In this document: piece after piece, positions 37,617 through 46,896 of the stretch | Numbering within the stretch: the stretch's first letter is position 1 | Layout: every line of letters starts with the position of its first letter | Source: Rhodospirillales bacterium | Lineage (GTDB): Bacteria > Pseudomonadota > Alphaproteobacteria > Reyranellales > Reyranellaceae | NCBI GenBank assembly: GCA_016699855.1 | Contig: CP064988.1 | Coordinates: 186,001 to 250,000 of the forward strand | DNA: 64,000 nucleotides | Direction: 5' to 3' | Notes under the pieces: model-generated | The model's input: the letters and a program-made list of their open reading frames with translations, nothing else | The model's database searches: none | What the model was told of the DNA's origin: nothing | Program-made: the position numbers and the translations under genes

Positions 37617-38649
37617 ATGAAGCGCTGGACGCATCGCCCGGAGGGATCGACCTGGGGCGACTGGGGCGACGACGACCAGCTCGGCCGGTTGAACCTGCTG
37701 ACGCCGGAGAAGGTGCTGCAGGGGATCGCCGAGGTGAAGGCCGGCAAGGCGTTCTGCCTCAGCCTGCCGCTCGACCTGCCCGGCGGCAACGTGCTCAATC
37801 CGCGCCGCCTGCCGCCGGTGCTGTCGCCGACCGGCGATCCGAACGGCTGGCGGTTCAACTTCCTGACCAGCAAGCTCGATCCGCGCGCCACCGACGTCGT
37901 GTCCGACGACCGCGTGATCCTGACGCTCCAGTACTCGACGCAGTGGGACACGCTGGCCCATGTCGGCGGCGTGTTCGACGTCAACGGCGACGGCAAGCCC
38001 CTGCCCGTCTACTACAACGGCTGGCGCGCCGGCGAGGACGTGGTCGGTCCGGTGCCCGACGCCGGCGGCGACGGCTGCGGCCACCTCTGCTACGCCCACA
38101 AGCTCGGCGTCGAGAACATGGCCGAGAAAGCGATCCAAGGCCGCGGCGTGCTCGTCGACCTCGAGAAGCACCTCGGCCGGCCACACCTTCGTCGACTACG
38201 ACACGCTGATGCGCGTCATGGCCGCCGACAAGGTCGTGGTCGAGCCCGGCGACATGCTCGTGCTGCACACCGGCTTCGCCACCATGCTGGTGGAGATGGC
38301 CGGCAAACCGGACCCCCAGAAAGTGCACGCGATGTGCGCGGTGCTCGACGGCCGCGACCAGCGGCTGCTGAAGTGGATCACCGACAGCCAGATCGCCTCG
38401 CTGATCGCCGACAACTACGGCGTCGAGGCCGTGCCGGCGCGCGACGGCGGTCCCGACGACGCGCCATCTCTGCCGCTGCACCACCACTGCATATTCCGGC
38501 TGGGCATCAACCTCGGGGAGATGTGGTACCTGCACGAGCTGGCGGCGTGGCTGCGCGCGAACGGCCGTTCGCGCTTCCTGCTGACGGCGCCGCCGTTGCG
38601 CCTGCCGGGCGCGGTCGGATCCCCGGCCAACGCCATCGCGACGGTGTGA
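37617..38649 (+). pseudogene. Cyclase family protein, one frameshift
   Basis: Resembles the large cyclase/kynurenine-formamidase-like family (WDTLAHVGGVFD carries the first metal-site region; GVLVDL, VVEPGDMLVLHTGFA and HHHCIFRLGINLGEMWYL are other blocks). The frame runs from a well-supported ATG (GGAGG upstream) to about LEKHLGRP, then breaks. The rest (TFVDYDTLMRVMAADKVVVEPGD onwards) continues in the +1 frame to the stop at 38647-38649. The slip lies between about 38172 and 38187 in CTCGGCCGGCCACACC. It may be a sequencing error, as in the lactonase gene, or a true lesion. Confidence 0.82.
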
Positions 38650-38679
38650 CACGGCGCCGGCCTTGCAACGCCGGTCGCG

Positions 38680-39051
38680 ATGCCCGATACTGCGCTGGCG
38701 ATGATCCCACGGATCCCCCGCCTGATCCACTCAGGAGCCCGCGCCCGACGGCCGGTCTCGACGGCGGGCCACGCCTTCATCGCCTGCGTCATCGGCGTCA
38801 TGCTGCTGAGCGTTCTCGGCGACGTGGTCGACTCCGCGCTGCTCGCCGAGCTCGAGATCGACCTCCTGCTGACGGATATCGGCTTCGAGACGCTATCGTC
38901 GCTGGGTCTGTCGAACTGGAACCTGATCGAGCTGATCCTCGCCGGCGCCGTCCTCTCTTTGGGCGGCGGCGAGATCGGCCGCGCGATCTCGACGACGTCG
39001 AGGGCGCTGGTCTCCGCCATCCGCAAGCGGAACGGCAAAGTCCCCATTTGA
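38680..39051 (+). CDS. Hypothetical membrane protein
   Basis: 123 residues with two hydrophobic segments, AFIACVIGVMLLSVLGDVV (about 31-49) and NLIELILAGAVLSLGGGEI (about 80-98), separated by an acidic stretch. No family recognised. The ATG has no clear ribosome site. It is the only open frame of this size in the 476-base gap between the cyclase gene and terC. It could be non-coding. Confidence 0.45.
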   Translation: MPDTALAMIPRIPRLIHSGARARRPVSTAGHAFIACVIGVMLLSVLGDVVDSALLAELEIDLLLTDIGFETLSSLGLSNWNLIELILAGAVLSLGGGEIGRAISTTSRALVSAIRKRNGKVPI

Positions 39052-39073
39052 TCTCCGTAGAGACCGTCTAGCC

Positions 39074-39095
39074 CCGGCGCGGACGACCGCGCCGG
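39074..39095. promoter_or_regulatory. 9-base perfect hairpin in the terC leader
   Basis: CCGGCGCGG (39074-39082) and CCGCGCCGG (39087-39095) enclose an ACGA loop, 31 bases before terC. There is no T-run, so it may be a terminator-like pause or a leader structure. No known Mn2+ riboswitch core was seen. Confidence 0.35.
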
Positions 39096-39125
39096 AACGC
39101 GCACGCGCATCTTCGGAGAACCACG

Positions 39126-40031
39126 ATGGAATTCCTGTCAGGCGGATTCATTTCCGCGCTTTTCGCGATCGTCCTGATCGACCTCGTCCTCGCCGGCGAC
39201 AACGCCCTCGTCATCGGCCTCGTCGCCCGCGACCTGCCCAAGGAACAGCAGCGCAAGGTGATCCTTTGGGGCACCTTCGGCGCCATCGCGATCCGCGCGA
39301 CGATGGCCATCGGCGTCGTCTGGCTGCTCATGATCCCCGGTTTCCTCGGCGCCGGCGGCCTGGCGTTGATCTGGATCGCCCGCAAGCTGCTCGAGCCGGC
39401 GCCGGAGACCGGCGACCTCCACGGCGCCGCCACGCCGGCGAAATCGCTCTACGCCGCCATCAAGACGATCGTCATCGCCGACGCGGTCATGGGCGTCGAC
39501 AACGTGTTGGCGATCGGCGGCGCGGCGCACGGCAGCGTGCTGCTGATCGTGCTCGGGCTGCTCATCAGCGTGCCGATCATCGTCTGGGGCAGCCAGATCG
39601 TGATCCGGCTGGTCGACCGCTTCCCCTCGGTCATCCTGCTGGGCGGCGTGGTTCTGGCGTGGACGGCCTACGGCATGATCGTCCGCGAGCCGATGCTGAA
39701 GTCGGCCTACGAGGCCCAGCCGGCGCTGAAGTTCGTGACCGCGCTGGCGGTGTTCTCGCTGTCGGTCGCGCCGTGGCTGCGCGGCTGGCTGCCGGCGCGC
39801 CTGCGGCCGCTGGTCGTGATCCTGCCGATGATGGCGATCTGGGTCGCGGGCGCCGCCGTCGTGGCGGGCGCCATGGGCCACGACGCGCGCTACCTGGCGG
39901 CGGATTCGCCGACGGCGGCGATGTGGCAGGCGGTCCGCTGGGTCGGCTGGATCCCGTTCGCGATCGGCTGGCTGTGGTGGACGGAGCGGCGCTCGGTGGC
40001 GCGCGGCGCCGGCCTCAAGCGGGCGGCGTAG
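39126..40031 (+). CDS. TerC family integral membrane protein
   Basis: 301 residues with seven to eight helices. The two Asp-Asn motifs of the family, LVLAGDNALVIGLVAR and AVMGVDNVLAIGGAA, are both present; they line the metal path in TerC/YjbE proteins. These export Mn2+ or handle metals and secreted metalloproteins. It is preceded by a short hairpin in the leader and followed 27 bases on by the convergent holC gene. The second Mn-type transporter in the window (the GDT1 gene is 7 kb upstream). Confidence 0.9.
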   Translation: MEFLSGGFISALFAIVLIDLVLAGDNALVIGLVARDLPKEQQRKVILWGTFGAIAIRATMAIGVVWLLMIPGFLGAGGLALIWIARKLLEPAPETGDLHGAATPAKSLYAAIKTIVIADAVMGVDNVLAIGGAAHGSVLLIVLGLLISVPIIVWGSQIVIRLVDRFPSVILLGGVVLAWTAYGMIVREPMLKSAYEAQPALKFVTALAVFSLSVAPWLRGWLPARLRPLVVILPMMAIWVAGAAVVAGAMGHDARYLAADSPTAAMWQAVRWVGWIPFAIGWLWWTERRSVARGAGLKRAA

Positions 40032-40058
40032 CGCGGTCGCGGCGGCCGGGGGCACGGG

Positions 40059-40508
40059 TCACGCCTTGCGCTCCCAGCCGCCGCGCTCGCCCTGCTGCCA
40101 GTACTGCAGGTCGTGCCCGGCCTCGCGGTACGCCGTCCAACGTTCGCGCGCGGCGGCGACGGCGTCGTCGCTGCGCCCGTCGAAGATCTCGGACACGCGC
40201 TCGTACGGGCCCAGATCGGCGCACCGCGCGCCATCCGACAGGAACAGGTAGGTGGCGTCGTTGGGCCGTTCGTCGGCCGCCGTCAGCCAGACGGGCTGGC
40301 GCGCAGCGGCGCCGTCGCGCGCCGAGCCGTGCGGCAGGAACGACCCCGGCTCGTAGGTCCAGAGATGGGCGTTGAGCGATTCGACCCGTTCGGCCGACCC
40401 CACCATCACGACGGCGCGCATGCCGCGCGCCAGCGTCGCCTCCAGCATCCGCGGCAGCACCTCCTCGAGCGCGCCGCGGGTGAGATGGTAGAAGCGGATC
40501 TCCGTCAT
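40059..40508 (-). CDS. holC: DNA polymerase III subunit chi
   Basis: 149 residues. MTEIRFYHLTRGALEEVLPRMLEATLARGMRAVV is the family start; LWTYEPGSFLPHGSA and QPVWLT are the expected middle. HolC binds SSB and links it to the clamp loader. It lies 23 bases behind pepA on the minus strand, a common pairing in alphaproteobacteria. The start at 40508 gives the canonical MTEIRFYHL. Confidence 0.93.
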   Translation of the reverse strand: MTEIRFYHLTRGALEEVLPRMLEATLARGMRAVVMVGSAERVESLNAHLWTYEPGSFLPHGSARDGAAARQPVWLTAADERPNDATYLFLSDGARCADLGPYERVSEIFDGRSDDAVAAARERWTAYREAGHDLQYWQQGERGGWERKA

Positions 40509-40531
40509 CGCCGCGCGCGACGCCGGGGGGC

Positions 40532-42022
40532 CTACTCGTGGTGGTCGGCGACGAACTGGTCGACCAGCCGCACGCCGAAGGCGCTGGCGCCCTTGGGCGT
40601 CGTGGCGTCGCCCTTCAGGTGCCAGGCGACGCCGGCGATGTCGACATGCGCCCACGGCCGCTTGCCCTGGACGAAGCGCTTCAGGAACTGCGCGGCGGTG
40701 ACCGAGCCGGCGGCGCGGCCCCCGACGTTCTTCATGTCGGCGATCTCGGAATCGATGTCCTTGTCGTAGCCCGATCCCAGCGGCATGCGCCACAGCTTCT
40801 CGCCGACCTTGGCGCCGGCGTCGCGCAGCTGGCGCGCCAGCTTGTCGTCGTTGCAGAACAGGCCGGCGCGCTCGTGACCGAGCGCGACCACGATGGCGCC
40901 CGTCAGCGTCGAGAACTCGACCATCAGCGCCGGATCGTACTTCTCCTGCGCGTACCACATGACGTCGCACAGCACGAGGCGGCCCTCGGCGTCGGTGTTG
41001 ATGACCTCGACCGTCTGGCCGGACATCGTCTTGACGACGTCGCTGGGCCGCTGGGCGTTTCCGTCCGGCATGTTCTCGACCAGGCCGATGAGCCCGATGG
41101 CGTTGACCTTCGCCTTGCGGCCGGCCAGCGCGCGCATCGCGCCGGTGACGGCGCCGGCGCCGCCCATGTCGTACTTCATGTCCTCCATGCCGGCGGCGGG
41201 CTTGAGCGAGATGCCGCCGGTGTCGAAGCACACGCCCTTGCCGATGAACGCCACCGGACGGTCGCCCTTGCGGCCGCCGTCCCAGCGCATGACGACGAGC
41301 TGAGACTCGCGGACGCTGCCCTGGCCGACGCCGAGCAGCGCGCCCATGCCGAGCTTCCGCATCTGGGCCTCGCCCAGCACCTCGACCTTGACGCCGAGCT
41401 TGGCGAGCGACTTCGCGCGCGCGGCGAAGCTCTCCGGATGCAGGACGTTGGGCGGTTCGCTGACAAGGTCGCGGGTCATGAACACGCCGTCGGCCACCGG
41501 CCGCAGCGCCGCGAAGGCGCGTTGCGCGAACGCCGGATCCCTGACCGCGATCGCAACGGTGTCGACGGTCGGCTTCGCCTCGGCCTTCTCCCGCGTGCGG
41601 TACTTGTCGAAACGGTACGACCGCAGCAGCGCGCCGAACGCGACCCGCGCCGCCAGCTCGTCGGCCTTGACGCGGCAGCCGGCCGGCTGCTCGACCACGA
41701 TCGTGAGCGACTTGGCGCCGGCGCCGTTCGCCTCGGCCAGCAGCGTCCCGCCGATCCCCTCGGCGGCGCGCTCGGTCAGCGCCGCGCCCTCGCCGGTTCC
41801 GCACAGGACGAGGCGGCCGGCGGCGACTCCGGCGGGCGCCGGGATCGCCAGGGTCTGGTGCAGCTTGCCGGTGAAGCGGCTCGCGGCGATCGCCTTGCCC
41901 AGCGTCCCGCCGGACTTCTTGTCGGCCGCCGCGGCCGCCGGCAGCAGCTTCCGGCCCGGCGCGGCGAGCATGGCGACGCTGACGGCCGGCGCTTTGGCGG
42001 GATCGACGAACACGATCTTCAT
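40532..42022 (-). CDS. pepA: Leucyl aminopeptidase
   Basis: 496 residues, M17 family. It removes N-terminal residues, preferring Leu, using two metal ions. Key sites: Lys262 and Asp267 in IGKGVCFDTGGISLKP, Asp285 in MEDMKYDMGGAG, and the signature NTDAEGRL (about 342-349) with Asp344 and Glu346 as ligands. Full length. Followed by holC; divergent from lptD across a 269-base gap. In many alphaproteobacteria pepA lies with lptF/lptG; those genes are not here. Confidence 0.96.
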   Translation of the reverse strand: MKIVFVDPAKAPAVSVAMLAAPGRKLLPAAAAADKKSGGTLGKAIAASRFTGKLHQTLAIPAPAGVAAGRLVLCGTGEGAALTERAAEGIGGTLLAEANGAGAKSLTIVVEQPAGCRVKADELAARVAFGALLRSYRFDKYRTREKAEAKPTVDTVAIAVRDPAFAQRAFAALRPVADGVFMTRDLVSEPPNVLHPESFAARAKSLAKLGVKVEVLGEAQMRKLGMGALLGVGQGSVRESQLVVMRWDGGRKGDRPVAFIGKGVCFDTGGISLKPAAGMEDMKYDMGGAGAVTGAMRALAGRKAKVNAIGLIGLVENMPDGNAQRPSDVVKTMSGQTVEVINTDAEGRLVLCDVMWYAQEKYDPALMVEFSTLTGAIVVALGHERAGLFCNDDKLARQLRDAGAKVGEKLWRMPLGSGYDKDIDSEIADMKNVGGRAAGSVTAAQFLKRFVQGKRPWAHVDIAGVAWHLKGDATTPKGASAFGVRLVDQFVADHHE

Positions 42023-42291
42023 GAGAGTCCCCGAAATTCATGGTCAACAGGCGGATAGCGCGCACCTTCGCACGCGATCCCCGGCGGCGGAAGCCCCACG
42101 GCGCGGCCGGCGATTCGGCGCATGACCAACCTTCCGCAGCCGCGTATATTTGGCTATCTAAACCCCTCGGATAACCGACGAAACGCCCGGAGAGGCCGCC
42201 GTGGAGACGACGCAGACGCACGGGCGCGACGCCCCGCGCGCGTATCCGCCGGGCCGTCCAGCCGGGCCGCCGCGGAACCGCGGCTAGACGC

Positions 42292-44520
42292 GTGCGCGCC
42301 CCGTTCCACCGTCTCTTCGCCGCGGCGCTCGCGGTCTGCGTCGCGGCCGCCGCGCCCGGCGCGGACGCCCAGACCATGGAGCGCCGCCCGGACCGGACCG
42401 ACCCGGACCGGGCGAAGCCCCCGGCCGCCGTCCCGAAGCGGCCCGCGCCCGAAAAGCGCACGCCGGCGTTGTTCAACGCCGACGAAGTGACCTACGACCG
42501 CGCTGCCGACGTCGTCACGGCGACCGGACGCGTCGAGGTCTCGCAGAACGACCGGATCCTGCAGGCCGACCGGCTCGTCTACGATCGCCGCCGCGACGTG
42601 ATGACGGCGACCGGTAACGTGCGGATCGTCGAGCCGACCGGCGAGGTGATCTTCGCCGACACCGCGAGCGTCACCGGCGACCTCAAGGAGGGCGCGGCGC
42701 GCGACATCCGCCTGCGCATGTCCAACGACGCCCGCGTCGCGGCCAACGGCGGCACCTTCAGCGAGGGCAACCGCACCGAGCTCGTCAAGGCCGTCTACAC
42801 GCCGTGCGAATCCTGCCCGGAGAGACCCGAGCGCGCGCCGCTGTGGCAGGTCAAGGCGCGCAAGATCGTCCACGACAAGACCAAGCAGGACATCTACTTC
42901 TACGACGCGACGCTGGAGTTCTTCGGGATCCCGGTCGCCTACACGCCCTACATGGCGCACGCCGATCCGACGGTCGACCGCCGGTCCGGCTTCCTCGCCC
43001 CGGTGTTCGAACAATCCCGGCAGCTCGGGTTCGGCGTCACCGTGCCCTACTTCTGGGCGATCGATCCCTCCAGCGACCTGACGCTGTACCCGCGCGTCAT
43101 GTCGGAGCGCGGCCTGCTGCTGGGCATCGAGACGCGCAAACGGTTCGACAACGGCAGCCTGCGCTTCACGGGCACCGCCACCCGCGACACGTTCCACGAG
43201 CGTCCGGGCGCCGAGACGCGCGGCCACTTCATGTCCGAGGGCCGCTTCGACATCGACGAGCACTGGCGCGCGGGCTTCCAGGGGCAGCGCGCCACCGACA
43301 AGACCTACATGCGCTTCTACGACATCGGGTCGTACGATTTCCTCACCAGCAAGGCGTACGCCGAGCGCTTCGACCGCCGCAGCTACGGGTCGGTCTTCGC
43401 CTACGCCTTCCAGGAGCTGCGGTCCGGCTACTCGTCGCGGCAGACGCCCTACGTGGTGCCCGTCGCCGCGTACAACTACGTCGGCGAGCAGATGCGGTTC
43501 GGCGGCCATTTCATCGCCGACGCCAGCGTCCGCCACCTGTTCCGCGAGGAGGGCACCGACAGCACCCGGGTGATGGCGCGCGTCGGCTACGACTTCACGC
43601 ACATCACCCGCGACGGCCACGTCTTCAACGTGCTGGCGACCGTGCGGGGCGACATCTACGACATCAAGAACGCGGTCGATCCCGACGATCCGGCGGGACA
43701 GTTCACCGGCACCAAGGCGCGCGCGTTCCCGCAGATCTCGGCCGACTGGCGATATCCGATGATCCGCCGGATCGGCGAGAGCTCGTACGCGACCGTCGAG
43801 CCGATCGTCGGCTTCGTCGCGGCGCCGAACGTCGGGCGCCAGTGGCGCTACGCCAACGAGGACGCCATCGACCAGGTGTACGACGAGACGAACCTGTTCA
43901 GCCCCAACCGCTCGACGGGCGACGACCGGCTCGAGGGCGGCCAGCGTCTGAACTACGGCATGAAGCTCGGACTCAACGCCGGCCAGGGCGGCTCGAGCTG
44001 GTTCTTCGTCGGCCAGAGCTTCCGGCTGCAGCGCGACACCTCCTACCCGGCCGCCACCGGTCTGCGCTCGAAGATCTCCGATCCGGTGACCGCGCTGTCG
44101 ATCAATCCCGGCCGCTACTGGGACATCTTCGCGCGCGCGCGGTTCGACAAGGAGCATCTCAGCCGCGTCCGGCAGGCCGATGCGTACATCGCGGCCGGGC
44201 CGCGCGAGTTCCGCGTGATCGGCAGCTACGCCCTGATCGACGAGGCGCAGTCGACCCTCAACGCCTTCGGCGACCGCCAGGAGGGGCGCCTCGGCTTCAT
44301 CGCGCGCCCGCACGAGAACTGGAAGTTCGGCGCCTCGATCGCGCGCGACCTCGAGCGCGGCGCGACGCGCCAGATGCAGGGGCTGCTGGAGTACGAGGAC
44401 GAGTGCTTCCTGTTCGGAATCCGCCTGTCGCGCCGGTACTACACGGACCGCGACGTAAAGCCGGACAACCGCGTCGCGTTCCGCTTCGTCCTCAAGCAGA
44501 CGACCGACACCAACTACTGA
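42292..44520 (+). CDS. lptD: LPS-assembly protein LptD
   Basis: 742 residues. Outer-membrane beta-barrel that inserts lipopolysaccharide at the cell surface with LptE. A signal peptide ends about residue 26 (GADAQ). The periplasmic OstA/LptA-like jelly roll follows (NADEVTYDRAADVVTATGRVEVSQNDRILQADRLVYD, repeated as VMTATGNVRIVEPTGE), then the barrel from about residue 230 with aromatic-rich strands. The paired-Cys site CESCPE near residue 175 fits LptD disulfides. GTG start, with no strong ribosome site; the operon surA-pdxA-rsmA follows. Confidence 0.95.
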   Translation: MRAPFHRLFAAALAVCVAAAAPGADAQTMERRPDRTDPDRAKPPAAVPKRPAPEKRTPALFNADEVTYDRAADVVTATGRVEVSQNDRILQADRLVYDRRRDVMTATGNVRIVEPTGEVIFADTASVTGDLKEGAARDIRLRMSNDARVAANGGTFSEGNRTELVKAVYTPCESCPERPERAPLWQVKARKIVHDKTKQDIYFYDATLEFFGIPVAYTPYMAHADPTVDRRSGFLAPVFEQSRQLGFGVTVPYFWAIDPSSDLTLYPRVMSERGLLLGIETRKRFDNGSLRFTGTATRDTFHERPGAETRGHFMSEGRFDIDEHWRAGFQGQRATDKTYMRFYDIGSYDFLTSKAYAERFDRRSYGSVFAYAFQELRSGYSSRQTPYVVPVAAYNYVGEQMRFGGHFIADASVRHLFREEGTDSTRVMARVGYDFTHITRDGHVFNVLATVRGDIYDIKNAVDPDDPAGQFTGTKARAFPQISADWRYPMIRRIGESSYATVEPIVGFVAAPNVGRQWRYANEDAIDQVYDETNLFSPNRSTGDDRLEGGQRLNYGMKLGLNAGQGGSSWFFVGQSFRLQRDTSYPAATGLRSKISDPVTALSINPGRYWDIFARARFDKEHLSRVRQADAYIAAGPREFRVIGSYALIDEAQSTLNAFGDRQEGRLGFIARPHENWKFGASIARDLERGATRQMQGLLEYEDECFLFGIRLSRRYYTDRDVKPDNRVAFRFVLKQTTDTNY

Positions 44521-44607
44521 GTCGCGCCGGCCCCGCGCCGGTTGCGGATCGACCCCCGCCGGCTATAGTCCGGCCCCAGCCCACCCCATACGATACGGAA
44601 ACCGCCC

Positions 44608-45891
44608 GTGCGCCGAACCTCCCTGCTCCACGCCATCGCCCTGGCCCTGCCGTTGGCGTTCGCGGCGTCCGCGGCCGGCGCCCAGGAGCACTGCATCGCC
44701 GCTATGGTCAACGACCAGCCGATCACCGGGTTCGAGCACGGCCAGCGGGTGAAGTTCGTCATGCTGTCGACCCGGATGGCGGACAGCCCGGAGAACCGGC
44801 AGCGCGTCGCCCAGCAGGTGCTGCGCCAGATGACCGACGAGCGGCTGCAGCTCGACGACGCCAAGCGCGCCGGCGTCTCGGTCGCCCAGTCCGAGGTCGA
44901 CGACCGGGTCGGCAAGATCGAGGACCTCAACAACATGCCCTCGGGCACGATCCGGGCGCAGATGGCCGGCTCCGGAATCGCCTATTCGGTGCTCACCGAC
45001 CAGATCCGCGCCGCCATCGCCTGGGAGAAGATCGTCCGGCGCAAAGTACGCCAGGGGCTCGACGTGACGGAGCCGGAGATCGACGAGGCGCTGCGGCTGA
45101 TGCGCGCCAACATCGGCAAGTCGGAGAACCGCGTCGCCGAGATATTCATCGCGGTCGACCGGCCGGACCAGGCCGACGAGGGACTGCGCAACGCGCGCCG
45201 CGTGCTCGAGCAGCTGCGCGGCGGCACGCCCTTCCCCGACGTCGCCCGCCAGTTCTCGCAAGGAGCCACGGCGTCGAACGGCGGCGACCTCGGCTGGGTC
45301 CTGCCCGGCACGCTCGATCCCGCCCTCGACGCCGCCATCGCGGCGCTGCAGCCCGGCAAGATATCCGACCCGATCCGAAGCCCCGCCGGCTGGCACATCC
45401 TCGCCCTTGTCGACCGTCGGCCGTTCGGCAAGGCATCGGGCGGTGGCGACCTCGTGCTGACGATGCTCCAGCTCCTGCTGCCGCTGCCCGCCAACTCGAC
45501 CGCCGCGGAGGTCGAGCGCCAGAAGGGCGTCGCGCAGGTGGTGATGAGCCAGGCCCGGAGCTGCGCCGATCTGCGCCGCCAGTGCGACCGCACCAAGGGC
45601 TGCTCGGCGAAGGACACCGAGGTCACCACCGGCCAGCTCCGCGCGTCGTCGCCGGCGATCGCCGAGCAGGCGGCCAGCGCCGCGCTCGGCACGCCGATCG
45701 GTCCGTTCCAGGCCGGCACCGCCATCCAGATCGTCGCCGTCTGCTCGAAGGAGCAGGACACCGGCATGCCGAGCCGCGACACGATCCGGCAGGGCATCTT
45801 CGAGCGCAAACTCGAATCCGCGGCGCGGCGGTACATGCGCGACCTGCGCCGGACTTCGGTCATCGAGATGCGGAAGAACTGCAAGATATGA
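44608..45891 (+). CDS. surA: SurA-like periplasmic peptidyl-prolyl isomerase/chaperone
   Basis: 427 residues. Signal peptide 1-26 (ASAAGAQEHC). An N-terminal SurA domain (VNDQPITGFEHGQRVKFVMLS) is followed by a parvulin domain (NRVAEIFIAVDRPDQADEGLRNARRVLEQLRGG...FARQFSQG-like to PIRSPAGWHILAL). It helps outer-membrane proteins such as LptD fold. GTG start 87 bases after lptD. The stop overlaps the pdxA start (ATGA). The C-terminal 140 residues contain a Cys-rich stretch (CADLRRQCDRTKGCSAK) less usual for SurA. Confidence 0.92.
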   Translation: MRRTSLLHAIALALPLAFAASAAGAQEHCIAAMVNDQPITGFEHGQRVKFVMLSTRMADSPENRQRVAQQVLRQMTDERLQLDDAKRAGVSVAQSEVDDRVGKIEDLNNMPSGTIRAQMAGSGIAYSVLTDQIRAAIAWEKIVRRKVRQGLDVTEPEIDEALRLMRANIGKSENRVAEIFIAVDRPDQADEGLRNARRVLEQLRGGTPFPDVARQFSQGATASNGGDLGWVLPGTLDPALDAAIAALQPGKISDPIRSPAGWHILALVDRRPFGKASGGGDLVLTMLQLLLPLPANSTAAEVERQKGVAQVVMSQARSCADLRRQCDRTKGCSAKDTEVTTGQLRASSPAIAEQAASAALGTPIGPFQAGTAIQIVAVCSKEQDTGMPSRDTIRQGIFERKLESAARRYMRDLRRTSVIEMRKNCKI

Positions 45892-46886
45892 ACGCCGGCG
45901 CGCCGATCGCCGTGACGATGGGCGAACCGGCGGGCATCGGCGGCGAGCTCACCGTCAAGGCGTGGCGGGCGCGCCGCGGACGCGGCGGCCCCGCCGCGTT
46001 CTTCGCGATAGACGATCCCGACCGCCTGCGCGCGATCGCCGGCGACGACGGCGCGGTGGTCGAGATCGCCCATCCGTCCGAGGCCGCGCCGGCGTTCGAC
46101 CGCGCGCTGCCGGTGCTGCCGCAGCGACTGCCGGCTCCCGCGGTCGCCGGCCGCCCGGACGTCCGCGCCGCGGCGGCGGTGATCGCCAGCATCGAGAGGG
46201 CCGCCGGGTTGGCGCTGTCCGGCGAGGCCGGTGGCGTCGTCACCAATCCGATCCAGAAGAAGACGCTGCAGGACGCCGGTTTCGCGCATCCCGGGCACAC
46301 CGAGTTCCTCGCCGCGCTCGGCGGCGGCGCCGACGTCGCGATGATGCTGGCCTGCGAAGGGCTGCGGGTGGTTCCGGTGACGATCCACGTCTCCCTGCGC
46401 CGCGCCATCGAGACGCTGACGACGGACGGCATCGTGCGCGCCGGCCGCGTCGCGGCCGCTGCGCTGCGGCGCGACTTCGGCATCGACCTCCCGCGCATCG
46501 CCGTCGCCGGCCTGAATCCGCACGCCGGCGAACAGGGCGCGATGGGCGACGAGGAGGCGCGCATCGTCGCGCCGGCCGTCGAGACGCTGCGCGGCGACGG
46601 CCTGCCGGTCGCCGGCCCGATGCCGCCCGACACGATGTTCCACCCCGCTGCGCGCGCGCGCTACGACGTCGCGGTGTGCATGTACCACGACCAGGCGCTG
46701 ATCCCGGTCAAGACGCTGGACTTCGCGGGCGGCGTCAACGTGACGCTCGGCCTGCCCTTCGTGCGCACCTCGCCCGACCACGGCACCGCGCTGGACATCG
46801 CCGGCAAGGGCCTCGCCGACCCGGCCAGCTTCCTCGCCGCGCTCGACATGGCGTCGGCGATGGCCGCGCGGCGCGCCGCCGCGTGA
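45888..46886 (+). CDS. pdxA: 4-hydroxythreonine-4-phosphate dehydrogenase
   Basis: 332 residues. NAD-dependent step of the DXP-dependent pyridoxal phosphate route. AVTMGEPAGIGGELTVKAW opens it; VTNPIQKKTLQDAGFAHPGHTEFLA, VTIHVSLRRAIETLT, GLNPHAGEQGAMGDEE and MYHDQALIPVKTLDF, with the metal-binding His, Asp and His residues in these blocks, are all present. The third gene of the lptD operon, overlapping surA by four bases and ending 10 bases before rsmA. Confidence 0.95.
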   Translation: MNAGAPIAVTMGEPAGIGGELTVKAWRARRGRGGPAAFFAIDDPDRLRAIAGDDGAVVEIAHPSEAAPAFDRALPVLPQRLPAPAVAGRPDVRAAAAVIASIERAAGLALSGEAGGVVTNPIQKKTLQDAGFAHPGHTEFLAALGGGADVAMMLACEGLRVVPVTIHVSLRRAIETLTTDGIVRAGRVAAAALRRDFGIDLPRIAVAGLNPHAGEQGAMGDEEARIVAPAVETLRGDGLPVAGPMPPDTMFHPAARARYDVAVCMYHDQALIPVKTLDFAGGVNVTLGLPFVRTSPDHGTALDIAGKGLADPASFLAALDMASAMAARRAAA

Positions 46887-46896
46887 GCCGCGCGTC

